From positions 33,742,318 through 33,806,317 of the forward strand of contig CM053331.1 in the NCBI GenBank assembly GCA_028583605.1: a stretch of DNA of 64,000 nt. Reading direction: 5' to 3'. Position 1 is the first letter of the stretch. Every line of letters begins with the position of its first letter. The translations under genes and the position numbers were made by a program. The notes below the pieces were generated by a model, which did not search any database, was not told the DNA's origin, and saw nothing but the letters and a program-made list of their open reading frames with translations. Shown one piece after another: positions 13,621-24,137 of the stretch. The DNA is from Dastarcus helophoroides (taxonomy: Eukaryota; Arthropoda; Insecta; Coleoptera; Bothrideridae).

Positions 13621-15049
13621 TTTGCCTTTGAAGTTAAAATTGAATTCAATATTAATATTCTGTGTGTAAAAATTAATAAAATTATGACACATGATGAATT
13701 GACCAATTTCTTAATTAAGGGGAAACGTTTTTTATTAATTTATTTTATTTAATAGAGAAGGTTACGAATAATATTTCATCTATAAAAGGTTATTTTACTA
13801 AAGGAAGCTACTATACAGATCGCACTTTTTAAAAATTTTGTCGATAATGAAATCTTCATAATAATTGCCCTTAGAATGTAAAATGTTTTACAATTAAATT
13901 AATTATAATTAAATAAAACATTATTATCAGATAAAATTCCCTTCCTCTTTATTGGATAAATTCACCTTCCATGAATTGCAGACGTTCCCATTCTGGAGGA
14001 AAATATTTCAGATTCAAAAACATGCAGAAGGCTAAAATCCGAAAACTCTAGACTAGATCTCGATGTCTATGAAAATTCTTGATCCTATCTAAAGCGCTAT
14101 GGTAGTGAAGCATCTAATTAAAATCTAGACTGTTATGAACGACTTACATCGATCTCTATATGGAGGTAGTGTTTGGTAGCATCCTTTAGGTAATTTTCGC
14201 ATCCGATCGCACTAGAGACAGTAACGGTAAAAACAGCTAGCGATCAAAGGCTGGAAGGGAGAGGAGGGGGAATTAGCCAACGGGATCTATCGGGTACGAT
14301 GCCATAAATACCAACAAAGCGCATGCTGGACAGACAAGAAGCGCCTGATGGACGCATCTTGGTGTTTGGATAACATTCCAATAGAAAATTCTTTGTTCCT
14401 TAATAAAACGGATAAATGAACGACAAGCAACATTTAGCAAAACATCGAGCTTCACGACATCTAGGGTTCATTGGGATTAATGGCGGTTCCTCAGAGTCGT
14501 CAACGCGTCCGGGAGCAAAGAATTTTCTCGTGGCCACGAGAGAAAATGTCGTTTCTGTGTTGTTTCCGCCGCATTTTGTTTACCAAAGCTGGAGCAGTTC
14601 CCAAAATTTCGGTTCATCGGATGAAGCATCAAAAGAGCAATGATCGATCCGCGCTTTAGGTTACAAGTTGTCTGAAGCTAAACCAGAATCTTGGTCTTGT
14701 GTTGAATTTGACGTAATTTATTTGGCGATAGAAACAGCCCAAATCAGATGAGGAGCTAGTTCCAATTTCAAAATTTGGTTGTAGCTTTTGTAAACAAAAT
14801 GACAGGCTTCACAGGATTATTACTCACTAAGACCTCTTATTAGGTAACGTTTCATTCAGTTTCAATTAATCATTATTTGTCACCCTCATTATGATTATTT
14901 ACCATCAATTTGAAATTAATTCCTGCTTCAGTGGTATTAAATCTGAAGTTTTATCACATTCTTTTGAATAAACATTTTCTGTATCGCTTTTAATAATTGG
15001 GTCATTTAGTAATCTTTAAGAGCTTGCAAATACTTAACAAAAAAGACAA
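13621..15049. other. No recognisable gene; mixed-composition DNA
   Basis: About 13640-14000 is AT-rich without repeats that I can see. About 14150-14660 has a more balanced composition (for example AGGCTGGAAGGGAGAGGAGG near 14247), but overlapping short frames on both strands show no recognisable protein. It may be single-copy intron or a decayed transposon. Confidence 0.5.
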
Positions 15050-15125
15050 CTAATAATCTGGGCTTGTCAATGAAGCAATTGGCCAATAAAATGCCAATTA
15101 ATGTCAATCAATATGAATGGGATGG
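15050..15125 (+). repeat. Isolated diverged monomer of the 590-bp satellite family
   Basis: The stretch with TAATCTGGGCTTGTCAATGA, AGCAATTGGCC and later CAATATGAATGGGATGGAAT follows the same order as the satellite monomer (ATCTGGACTTGTGAAGAAAG, CAACTGGC, CAACATGAATGGAAT). A second isolated relative lies at about 50785-50840. The family is therefore dispersed as well as arrayed. Confidence 0.6.
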
Positions 15126-15147
15126 AATATAATTTTGAAAAATATAA

Positions 15148-15213
15148 ATAAGTTTCTCTCTCAGAAGAAGTTTCTCTCTCAGAAAAAGCTTCTCTATTAG
15201 AAGAAGCTTCTCA
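15148..15213 (+). repeat. Minisatellite of about 18 bp, four copies
   Basis: Copies of AAGTTTCTCTCTCAGAAG, with variants AAGCTTCTCTATTAGAAG and AAGCTTCTC, run directly into the LINE fragment that follows. A further copy (AAGCTTCTCCATCAGAAGAA) lies on the far side of that fragment at about 15770, as if the fragment sits inside the minisatellite. Confidence 0.75.
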
Positions 15214-15214
15214 T

Positions 15215-15770
15215 TTGAATCGGTGGAGGAACATAACCACCTGCAGGCACGCAATGCTACTAATGGATAAATCCTTGCAATCAAGGGCTGAAGTACGTAT
15301 TGCAATAAATAAAAGCAGACTAAGCAAAGCACTAGGTCTGCTCACTGGCCACGGGAACTTTAAAGTATATCTGGTTGAACTCAACCCGGCAGAAAACGAC
15401 CGATGTCGACTGTGTGGAATTGAAATGAAAACAAGTTTACACATTGCGTGTGCTTGTCCACACTTTGCGAGATACAGATATAATCTGACTGGCAAAAAAA
15501 TATTAAGACCAGAAGATCTGAAAGATCAGTGTGAGACTAAAAAGGAAACTAGTTTGCACATTGTCCAAATCTTGCCAGATGGAGATATAATCTGACTGGC
15601 AAAGAAACATCAAGACCGTAAAATCTGGATGGAATGAGTTTGGCTGATGTTGTCTGGATGATGTTAAGCCTGGCTGTACAGGCTGGGAGGACTGAGACTC
15701 GAACAAACTGGTGGAAGTTACGTAGGATTTTGAAATTGGGTGACAGGGCCTATAACAAAAGGAAAAAAAA
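15215..15770 (+). pseudogene. C-terminal tail of a LINE ORF2-type protein, rearranged
   Basis: The frame from 15215 reads as the region after the RNase H domain of an I/R1/Jockey-type LINE. It has a TGHGNFKVYL-like segment followed by a Cys/His cluster (CRLC, then H-x3-C-x-C-x2-F near residues 69-90), the small zinc-binding motif usual at the C-terminus of these proteins. Only about 100 residues remain, so the reverse transcriptase and endonuclease are gone. The sequence ATATAATCTGACTGGCAAA occurs twice (about 15477 and 15586), so a second, slightly different copy of the tail follows the first and continues in a shifted frame to about 15765. This is a dead, rearranged fragment. Confidence 0.7.
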
Positions 15771-17099
15771 AGCTTCTCCATCAGAAGAAGAATCATTACG
15801 TCATAGTTAAATTTTCCTTATTAAATAGTTTAGATCAGTGCACCAGAATAATAATTAGCTTTATATGTAGAGTTGGGCTGCACTTCCCTGACACTTGAGA
15901 CATTCAGAGACACATGGTCGCCGATGAAACAAGAACAAAATTTGCATAATGCATCAGGAATTAATTAACGAAACAGACGAGACAAACAGCTTTTGATTGT
16001 GGCACTACTAGTTGTTATCAAGAGTTGGAATGAGATTCGATTCCCATGTCCCACAAGGGGTTGGTGTTGTCCATCGGAATTATTTTGATGTGGTGCGCAC
16101 CCAAGCAAAAAAAAGAGAACCGATTTTAAGAAAAAGTAGAATATTTCTGATAACTGTTGTAATTAAATTGAAAAGGTCAACAGTGGTTAATGACCAAAAA
16201 AGTATATTATCAAAATTTTCTGATGAGAGACGCTATTACTAGTTTGGGGCAGACGCTATTACCAGTTTGGGACAGAAAAGAATTTCTGAATTTTAATTGG
16301 AAATTAATCATCTTGTGACAACAGTATAAGTGATTAAGCTTGGAATACACCCAACATAGAAGTGATTTTCTAACGACAATTCCCATGTACTCATTTTCAA
16401 GATTCCATTTGGGGACGCTGCTTCATTAAACAAAATCGAAATGAATGTTTGAATTATTTTTTATAAAACTTTGTTGTGGAAGTAAAAAGTGAAATTTGTT
16501 ATGCAAATAGAATGCAACCTTGATACAATATGCGGCCTTCTAAGCCTATATAATGGATCATAGGCCGAAATACTAACACTTGTACCACAAACGCTTAGCA
16601 AAGCGGCTGCTCTCTGGGAAAGCTCCAGAAGATTAGATCGTAATGCACAGGCAGGTTTCGACACTTATCAGATTCAGAGTTTGAAAACCAAAGCCTGGTT
16701 TCGATCTTATTAGATCTCGTCAGTAGATTTATTAGCAGAAATTGTTAGATGAAAAACTAGTTGATCGATTAGTCGAATAGGAGGGTTCTCTTTAAAGATT
16801 TTATCAATCGATTGTGAATTTTGTTTTGTAAGAGACACATTTTACATGTTAACAAAACTATTAGAGATTTTTAAATTATACTTGGTTAGGTTTCAATAAA
16901 TCTAAAATTTATTTTTGCAGTTCGTGCTGTGAAGGACAAAAGCAAGCCATTTCAGGTCCATATAAGTTCGCTTGAAATTAAGATGCTCTTTACCTTGTAC
17001 ATACCCACTGTTACTCGTGTCATCTCCACAAAATTAACTGAATAATTACGTCTAGCATAGTATTAATGACAATGTTATTGACGTTGTCAGGCCACATCT
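15771..17099. other. No gene seen
   Basis: AT-rich, apparently non-tandem sequence. Short frames (for example at 16012-16242 + and 16461-16664 -) show no recognisable domain. Two neighbouring copies of a short phrase ending in 'GCTATTAC(T/C)AGTTTGGG' lie at 16230-16272. Confidence 0.5.
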
Positions 17100-17290
17100 A
17101 TATATTTTTTTAAAACTATCTGGAACAGTTTTCCAGGGCAAAGTATAGCCTACTAACTATCTCGAGTTGCAGGGAATATCTCTACATCAATTTTCGTCAA
17201 AATCAGTTCAGTAATTGAGCTGCGAAAGGCAGCAAACAGACAGACTGACAAAGGCACTTTTGCATTTTTTACGATTATCTGGTACAATGA
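17100..17290 (+). repeat. Fragment of a dispersed arthropod repeat
   Basis: Contains CGTCAAAATCAGTTCAGTAA followed by AAACAGACAGACTGACAAAG and 'GCACTTTTGCATTTTTTACGA'-like sequence. The 'AAAAT(C)GGTTCAGT...AGACAGACAGAC' phrase is common in repeats of many insect genomes; I know it from general experience and cannot assign the element class from this piece alone. Confidence 0.5.
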
Positions 17291-17432
17291 TTGGAATTCT
17301 TAACTCCTTAAAAAAATGTTAATCAAGTTAATATGAACGGAATTTTTTTTCATGTTTGCCTAAATATTAGATGAAAATATCAGCAGTAAATGACCAAAAG
17401 CAGTTCTATGTATGGCAAAACGTAAATATAAG

Positions 17433-18141
17433 TCCCCTCCTTCTCTCTCTCTTTCCTTCTCTCTTTCTCTCTCTCTCTCTCCAATCTCTCTTCTCTCTCT
17501 CTCTCTCTTCTCTCTCTCTCTTCTCTCTCTCTCTTCTCTCTCTCTTCTCTCTTTCTCTTCTCTCTCTCTCTCTTCTCTCTCTCTCTTTTCTCTCTCTCTT
17601 CTCTCTCTCTCTCTCTTCTCTCTTCTCTCTATCTCCTCTATCTCCTCTCTCTCCTCTCTCTCTTCTCTCTTCTCACTCCTCTCTCTCTCCTCTCTCTCCT
17701 CTCTCTCCTCTCTCTTCTCTCTTTCTCTCCCCTCTCTCTCCTCTCTCTTTCCTCTCCCTCTTCTCTTTCTCTTCTCTCTCCTCTCTCTCTCCTCTCTCTC
17801 TCCTCTCTCTTTCCTCTCTCTCCTCTCTCTCCTCTACCTCCTCTCCTCTTCTCTCCTGTCTTTTTCCTATCTCTTTCCTCTCTCTCCCCTCTCTCTCCAC
17901 TTTCTTTCCTTCCCCTCTCTCTCTCCTCTATTTTTCCTCTCACTTTCTTCTCTCTCTCTCTCTCTTTCTATTCTTCTCTTTTCTCTCTCTCTCTTCTCTC
18001 TCTTTCTCTATCTCTTCTCTCTCTCCCTCTCTCTTCTCTCTTTCTCTCTCCTCTCTTTCTTCTCTGTCTCTTTTTTCTTTCTTTCTTCTCTCTCCCCTTT
18101 CTCTCTCCTCTCTTTTTTTCTCTTCTCTCTCTATCTCTCCT

Positions 18142-18184
<43 letters not shown>

Positions 18185-18945
18185 ACTCTTTCCTCTCTCT
18201 CTCCTCTCTCTCTTCTCTCTCTTTTCTCTTTCTCTCTCTCTCTTCTTTTTCTCTTTTCTCTCTCCTCTCCTCTTCTCTCTTTCCTTTCTCCTTTTCACTA
18301 TCTCTCTCTTTTTCTTCTTTCTTTCCTCTCTCTCTTCTTTCTCTTTTCTCTTTCTTTCCCCTCTCTCCGCTCTTTCTCTCTTCTCTTCTCTCTCTTTTCT
18401 CTTCTCTCTCTCTTCCCTCTCTTCTCTCTCTCGCTTCTCTCTTCTCTCTCTCTTCCCTTTCTTTCTCTCTCTCTTCTCTCTCTCGCTTCTCTCTTTCTTT
18501 TCTTTCTCTTTTCTCTCTCCTCTATCTCTCTTCTCTCTCTCTTCTCTCTCTATTCTCTCTCTCTTCTCTCTCTCTTTTTCTCCCTCTCTTCTCTATTTCT
18601 CTCTCTCTCTTCTCTCTCTCCTTTTCTCTCTCTCTTCTCTATTTCTCTTTCTCTCTTCTCTTTCTCTTCTCTCTCCTGTCTCTTCTCTTCTCTCTGTCCT
18701 TCTCTTCTCTCTTTCCTCTTTCTCCCATTTCACTCTCTTTCTCCCCTTTCTCTCTCATTCCTCTCTCTCTTCTCTATTTTTCCTCTCTCTTTCCTTTCTT
18801 TATCTCTCTTATTTCTCTTTTCTCTCTCTCTTTTCTTTCTTTGCCCTCTCTCAGCTCTTTCTCTCTTCTCTCTCTCTCTTCTCTCTCTTTGCCCTCTCTC
18901 AGCTCTTTCTCTCTTCTCTCTCTTTACCCTCTCTCAGCTCTTTCT

Positions 18946-19040
<95 letters not shown>

Positions 19041-19222
19041 TCTCTCTCTCCTCTCCTTCCTCTCTCTGTCCTCTCTCTCGCTTCTTTCTTGCTTTTCTCT
19101 CTCTTCTCTCCTCTCACTTTTCTTTATCTTTTCACTCTTCCCCATCTTCTCTGTCTCCCCCCTCTCTCCCTCTTTCACTCTCTCTCTCTCATCCCTCTCT
19201 TTCGCTCACTCACACACTCATT
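17433..19222. repeat. 1.8-kb homopyrimidine (CT-rich) tract
   Basis: Almost every base on the + strand is C or T for about 1.79 kb, as CTCTCTCTT-type repeats with occasional A or G. The longest perfect (CT)n runs are near 18145-18181 and 18950-19030. Frames of several hundred codons run through it in all phases because the tract lacks stop codons; they are Ser/Leu/Phe (or Arg/Glu on the other strand) only and are not genes. In the Shaker transcript the tract would be purine (GA/GAA) rich. Confidence 0.97.
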
Positions 19223-19462
19223 TAATTTTTGAAAAATTTTACTGTGAAAATTTCAACCATTTTTTCAAAATTTTGAACTTCTTCGAAATCGTAACCATTT
19301 TGGAAAGTCGACTGTCTTATGAAAATGTCGATATCTTTTTGGGTTCAGTTTTTGTCAAGACTTTGAATTTATCCCGAAATTTTTACTTATTTTTGAAAAT
19401 TTCGATTTTTCTTTTAAAGGTTTCGAAATTTTTTAGAAAATTTTGCCTTTTGAAAATTCGGA
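19223..19462. repeat. TTTCGA low-complexity spacer between two pyrimidine tracts
   Basis: T-rich phrases such as AAATTTCGATTTTTCTTTTA, of the same type as the other TTTCGA blocks, interrupt the CT tract. Confidence 0.75.
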
Positions 19463-19804
19463 TTCTTTCTCCCTTTCTTTCTTTCTTTCTCCTTTTCTCT
19501 CTCTAACACACACTCTCTCTCACCCTCCCTCTCCCTTCTCTCACCCTCTCTCTCCATCATTCTCTCTCCTCCCTCCCTCTCTCCCCCTTCTCTCTCTTCT
19601 TCTCTGTCTCTTTATATCTCTCTCTCCTCCCCCCTCTCTCCCCCTTCCCTCTCTTCTTCTTCTCTCTCTCTTTCTATCTCTCCCCCCTACTCTCTCTTTC
19701 CCTCTATCTCTTTCTCTCCTTCTCTCTCTCTCCCCTCTCTCTCTCCCCCCCCCCGCTCTCGCTCGCTTGCTCGCTCTCCCTCCCTCTCATTCACTTACTC
19801 ATTT
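19463..19804. repeat. Second homopyrimidine tract with C-run
   Basis: About 340 bp of CT-rich sequence including a C-run near 19746-19754 and CACACTCTCTCTCACCC-like phrases. Both tracts end in a similar CACTCA(C)-TCATTTA phrase (19208-19223 and 19790-19806), suggesting they arose by duplication of one tract with its flank. Confidence 0.9.
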
Positions 19805-22730
19805 ACTTTTTAAAAAAATGTCATCTTTTTAAAAATTTCGACGCTTCGAAAAATTTAATTTTTTGTGAAAACTTCAGGTTGTTTTGAAAGTTGGATTTTT
19901 TTGACATTTCAAAAGAACTGTTTCTTAGAAATTTCCCCATTTTCTCGAAATATTGACCAATTTTGAAAATTTCGACTCTTTCGCGGTTATTTTGATCTTT
20001 TTAAAACTGGTGACTGTTTTGAAAATTTAACTTTTTTCGAAATTTCGTTTTTTTTATTGAAAAAAAATTTGACTTTTTTAAAAATACTTCATCGTCGTCG
20101 TAATATTTCGCTGTAACTGTTTTCAAAATTTTGAGTCCAAAATTCCAATTTTTTTTTTAAATTTCGATCTAATTGGAAAATTTTAGCTTCTCCTTTTTCA
20201 AAATTTGGCGTTTTTTGCGAATTTCATTTCAGAATTTTAAAACTCGAAGTTTTGACTTATTTTTCAAAATTTCGGTTATCGTTGAAGCATTCAACTTTTT
20301 TTGAAAATTTAACCTTTTTTTGATAAATTCAGCTTTTGTTGTGAATTGTTTTTATTTTGACTTTTTCGATTTGAATAATTTTTCTTTACAGAATTCGACT
20401 TGTTTTTGAAATGTCGTTTTTTGAAAATTTAGATTTCTTAAATTAAATATTTTTTATAATTTTGATATTTTTTTAAATTTTGACTTTTCAAAACCTCCTT
20501 TCTTCAAAATTTTGATTTTTATCTCTCAAAATTTTGACTTTGGTGAATGTCAACCATTTATGGTGATTTTGACTTTTTTTCGAAACGTTAACCGTTTCTG
20601 AAATGCTCAACTTTTTTTATAAATGTTGACCTCTCAAATTTATACCTAACTTTATAAAGCCTCAGGCCTTAGGCAAATTCATCCTTTAAATTTGAAATTT
20701 TATCCGAAAATTTCGAATTTTCTAAAAGCATTCGACTCTTATCTTGAAAATTTACTTACTTTTCTTGATAAATTCACTTTTAGTTGTTTTTTTCATTTCG
20801 ACTTTTTTGAAAATTTGAGCAATTTGTGAAGAATTCGACTTGTTTTTTAAATTCCAACTTTTTTCTGAAAAGTCAGATTTCTTCAATTTAATTTTTTTTA
20901 TAATTTCGATTTTCTTAAATTTCGATTTTTTAAAATTTATCTTCTTTAAAATGTTGATTTTTCTTCGAAATTTTAACCTATTTTGAGAATTTTAACACTT
21001 CATCAGAATTTTGACTTTTTTTTCGAAACGTTTCACGTTTTTAAAAGTTGAGACTTTTTCTCTACATTTTGACATTTTCTCGAATTTGTCCTTAATTTTA
21101 GCTTTTGAAGAACATTTTTTTTAAAATTTGAAACTTTTTGTGAAGAATTCAATTTTTCTTTTAAAATGTTGACTTTTTTGAAAATTTAGATTTCTTCAAC
21201 TAACTTAATTTCTTTATAATTCTGATTTTTTTTTTTAATTTTGGCTTTTTAAAAGTTGTTCTTCAGAATTTTGATTTTTTCTCGAAATTTTGACCTATTT
21301 TGAGAATTTTAACACTTCATCAGAATTTTGACTTTTTTTTAAAACGTTGATCCGTTTTTGAAAGTTGAGACTGACATTTCCTCGAATTTTTCCTTAATGT
21401 CAAGTTGTCAAGTTCATTTGACTTTTTTGAACATTTAAGTAACTGTTTATAAAGAATTCGACTTTTTCTTTGAAATGTCGACTCTTTTTAAAAATTTAGA
21501 TTTCTTCAACTTAATTTTTTTATAATTCCGATCTTTTTTAAACATCTCGACTTTTTAAAATTTGTTCTTAGAAATTTTGACTTATTTTAAAATTTTTAAC
21601 ACTTATTCACAATTTTTTAAGGCTTTTTTAACATTTTGACGTTTCCTTGAATTTGTTCTTAATTTCAGCTTTTGAAGTACATTTGACTTTTTTGAACATT
21701 TTCAACTTTTTGTGAAGAATTCAACTTTTCTTTTGAAATGTTAACTTTTTTTGAAAATTTAGAATTTCTTCAATTTAATTTTTTTATAATTTCGATTTTT
21801 TTTTGAAAATTTCGACTTTTTAACACTCGTCTTCTTTAGAATGTTGATTTTTTCTCAAAAATTTTGACCTAATTTGGGAATTTTAACACTTCATTACAAT
21901 TTTGACTATTTTTTCGAAACGTTAATCATTTTTGAAAGTCAAGACCTTTTTAACATGTTGACATTTTCTCGAATTTGTCCCTACTTACAGCTTTCGAAGT
22001 ACATTTGGCTTTTTTAAAAATTTGAAAATTGTTGTGAAGAATTCGCCCTTTTTGAAAATTAAGATTTATTCAACTTAAGTTTTTTTATAATTTCAATTTT
22101 GTTTGAAAATTTCCACTTTTTAAAATTCCCCTTCTCCAGAATTTTAATTTTTTCTGGAAATTTTGACTTATTTCGAGATTTTCAACACTTCATCACAATT
22201 TTGACTTTTTTTCGAAACGTTGATCATTTTTGAAAGTTGAGGCTTTTTTAACATTTTGACATTTCCTCGAATTTGTCCTTAATTACAGCTTTTAAAGTAT
22301 ATTTGACTTTTTTGAAAATTAGAGCAACTTTTTGTGAATAACTCGACTTTTTTTTGAAATTTCACCCTTTTTTTTTAAATTTAGATTTCCTCAACTTAGT
22401 TTTTTATAATTCCGATTTTTTTTTGAAAATTTCGACTTTTTAGAAGTTGTTGTTCACAATTTTGATTTTTTTTTTGGAAATTTTGACTTATTTTGGGATT
22501 TTTAACACTTCATCACAATTTTGCCCTTTTTTTCGAAACGTTGACCGTTTTTGAAAGTTGAGACCATTTTAAAATGTTGACATTTCTCCAATTTGTACTT
22601 AATGTTATTTTCGACTTTATTTAAAAATTTCGATATTTCTGGAAGCATTCGACCGTTTTTGAAAACTTATGATGAATTCAGCTTTTGAAGTATACTTTTT
22701 TAATTTCGACTTTTTTCAAAATTTGGTTTA
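19805..22730. repeat. TTTCGA low-complexity block with about 300-bp units
   Basis: T-rich on the + strand. The phrase AACACTTCATCA(C/G)AATTTTG, followed by TTTTTTCGAAACGTT, recurs near 20998, 21308, 21886, 22189 and 22508 with a decayed copy near 21598, so the spacing is close to 300 bp. No coding frame of interest. Confidence 0.8.
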
Positions 22731-22732
22731 CC

Positions 22733-22763
22733 TAACCTAACCCAACCTAACCTAAACTGTTAA
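22733..22763. repeat. Short interstitial TTAGG-type telomere repeat
   Basis: CCTAACCTAACCCAACCTAA and one more unit give about six pentamers of the insect telomere motif (complement TTAGG) in the AT-rich background. The long array at 51006-51530 has the same motif. Confidence 0.8.
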
Positions 22764-23484
22764 AAGAAGCGTTGTTATGAATTTTGTTCTAAATTTTGGC
22801 ATCACTTTGTACAAATTAATTTTTACTTGAAATTTTAGCTGTTTTTGTCAAAATCTCGTTTGTAATTATTAAATTTTTTTTAAATTAAAATAGACATTTT
22901 TGGTTTCTAAAGAAATCTAATTTTGAACTTAAAATCAAGATTTTAGGAAGAAAAAAGTGCGATTTTTGTATTCAAATTTTTCCTCGCAATTTCAACTCAC
23001 CGATTCAAAACTTAAGGATAAAATTTAGAAATTTATAGAAGTTTGAAAATTTGAAGAATCAAAATTTCGGAATTTTTGAATCTCTTTGTAGATAATTCGA
23101 GTAAATATTTGTAATAATATCGAAACATTTTTTTATGTGTCAATACAGGTATTTTTGTATTACGTATTTGGGCCCACATTTAACGGATTTTAAACCCTCT
23201 CGTCTTTCCAAATCAGGATATATCCTTTGATGTCCTTGTTAATTAAACAGCTTAATTTATGTGGCAGAAAACATCTTAAAATTAAACGAACTTGTATTTT
23301 TCCTGAAATGTGATAGGTTTCTGTGCATTTCGACTATAACTACAGTTCGAGCAAATGTCTTTGGAGTTATTCAGCTCAGCTTTTGGTTAGTAAAAGGTCG
23401 TTAGTGAGTAAAGCGTAACCCTTTAGTGAAATCTCTTAGCTACGGTGGAGGCAACTAAATCTGAATTAGGTGTGTACTTCATAC
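22764..23484. other. Proximal part of the Shaker 3' intron; no S6 exon seen
   Basis: About 700 bp of AT-rich sequence downstream (in transcript direction) of pore exon I. I looked on the minus strand here and on to position 1 for the expected next exon (PVGVWGKIVG... with S6 and the PVP motif) and found none. The intron must run beyond the left edge of the window. Confidence 0.6.
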
Positions 23485-23614
23485 GTCATGTCGCCGTAGC
23501 CCACGGTTGTCATGGTGACCACTGCCCACCAGAACGCGTCTGGGATGGACTTGAAGAAGGAGTTCTCGGAGCCCGCCTCGGCGAAGTAGACGGCACTCGA
23601 GAACAGCACGACAC
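23485..23614 (-). CDS. Sh: Shaker Kv1 channel, alternative pore exon I (Thr type)
   Basis: Encodes the end of S5, the turret, pore helix and selectivity filter of the Shaker potassium channel, including [18 protein letters not shown] with the K+ signature TVGYG. It begins after TTTGCAG with GT, completing a glycine codon begun in exon C, and ends GACATGAC followed by the donor GTATGAAG. The exon is 130 bp: 2 bases, 42 codons, 2 bases. The last two bases are AC, so the first residue after GYGDM is Thr whatever base follows, matching Drosophila T449. It is identical in protein to the Drosophila segment as far as I recall it. Read-through into the intron stops within six codons. The acceptor has a good pyrimidine tract (a C-run and T-run then CCTCCCTTTGCAG). 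Pore exon II lies 53 bp upstream in the transcript. Confidence 0.95.
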
Positions 23615-23667
23615 CTGCAAAGGGAGGAAAAAAGGGGGGGTAAGTGAGGCCCTGCATTCAACTGTAC
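23615..23667 (-). other. 53-bp intron separating the two alternative pore exons
   Basis: Begins GTACAGTTGAATG and ends CCTCCCTTTGCAG on the minus strand. At 53 bp it is at or below the usual lower limit for insect introns, and splicing II to I would also shift the frame because each exon is 130 bp (not a multiple of three). Both facts favour use of one exon or the other. Confidence 0.8.
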
Positions 23668-23797
23668 CTCATGTCGCCGTAGCCCACGGTCGTCATGGTG
23701 ACAACGGCCCACCAAAAAGCGTCCGGTATGGACTTGAAGAACGACTGATCGCTGCCGGCCTCAGCGAAGTAGACGATGCTGGAGAACAGCACCACAC
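23668..23797 (-). CDS. Sh: Shaker Kv1 channel, alternative pore exon II (Ser/Arg type)
   Basis: A second version of the pore exon, of the same 130-bp length and phase as exon I. It starts after GTGTTGCAG and ends GACATGAG before the donor GTACAG. It keeps every catalytically important residue ([16 protein letters not shown]) but differs from exon I at three of 42 whole codons: Ala to Ile at the S5 end, and Glu-Asn to Asp-Gln in the turret (positions equivalent to 413, 422 and 423 by counting back from T449). Its split last codon begins AG instead of AC, so the residue at the T449 position becomes Arg or Ser, depending on the first base of the exon it is joined to. Many synonymous differences separate the two exons, so the duplication is old and both have been kept under selection. 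The upstream pyrimidine tract is weak and GC-rich. Confidence 0.93.
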
Positions 23798-24137
23798 CTG
23801 CAACACGGGCGGCGAGGAGGCCGGCCCCCGGGGGACGCGGGCCCTCGTCTCGTCAGTCCACTCAACCCACACGATCTTCGAAGATCTCGAGCTACTTCCG
23901 TTACGACCATAGGTCATAGTTACAACCGTAGATCATAGTTACAATCTTTATTTACAACATGAATTCGCTGGTTTTGATAAATCTTTAGCAAGTAACCCAA
24001 GATTTTCGAATTTTGCAATCGCTAAACACAAAAAATATGAACATGGACAGCTTCTTCCATGCAATCAATGGGTTGTATTAGAAACGACTAAATAAGCAAT
24101 TGGATGTTGATTTTGAAGCACATCGAGTGATACCCAC
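23798..24137 (-). other. Shaker intron between exon C and the pore exons
   Basis: 340 bp, donor GTGGGTAT after exon C and acceptor GTTGCAG before pore exon II. The pore-proximal 100 bp (to about 23900) are strikingly GC-rich, unlike other introns here, and could hold the splicing control elements that choose between exons II and I. Confidence 0.85.

Noticed and set aside
16012..16090. GATTCGATTCCC resembling a tRNA T-arm
   Set aside because: No acceptor stem, anticodon arm or D-arm could be paired around it.
17371..19506. Open frames of over 600 and 700 codons (Ser/Leu/Phe) in the pyrimidine tract
   Set aside because: CT-only DNA cannot make stop codons, so all three frames stay open; overlapping frames, no amino-acid diversity and no start context. 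Not a gene.
1..23484. Shaker S6 exon (PVGVWGKIVG and PVPVIV motifs)
   Set aside because: Looked for on the minus strand downstream of pore exon I and not seen; the intron appears to leave the window.
23445..23912. 155-codon + strand frame over the Shaker pore exons (and similar + frames at 24310 and 25774)
   Set aside because: Antisense shadows of GC-rich, intact Shaker exons; the minus-strand reading matches a known channel residue by residue.
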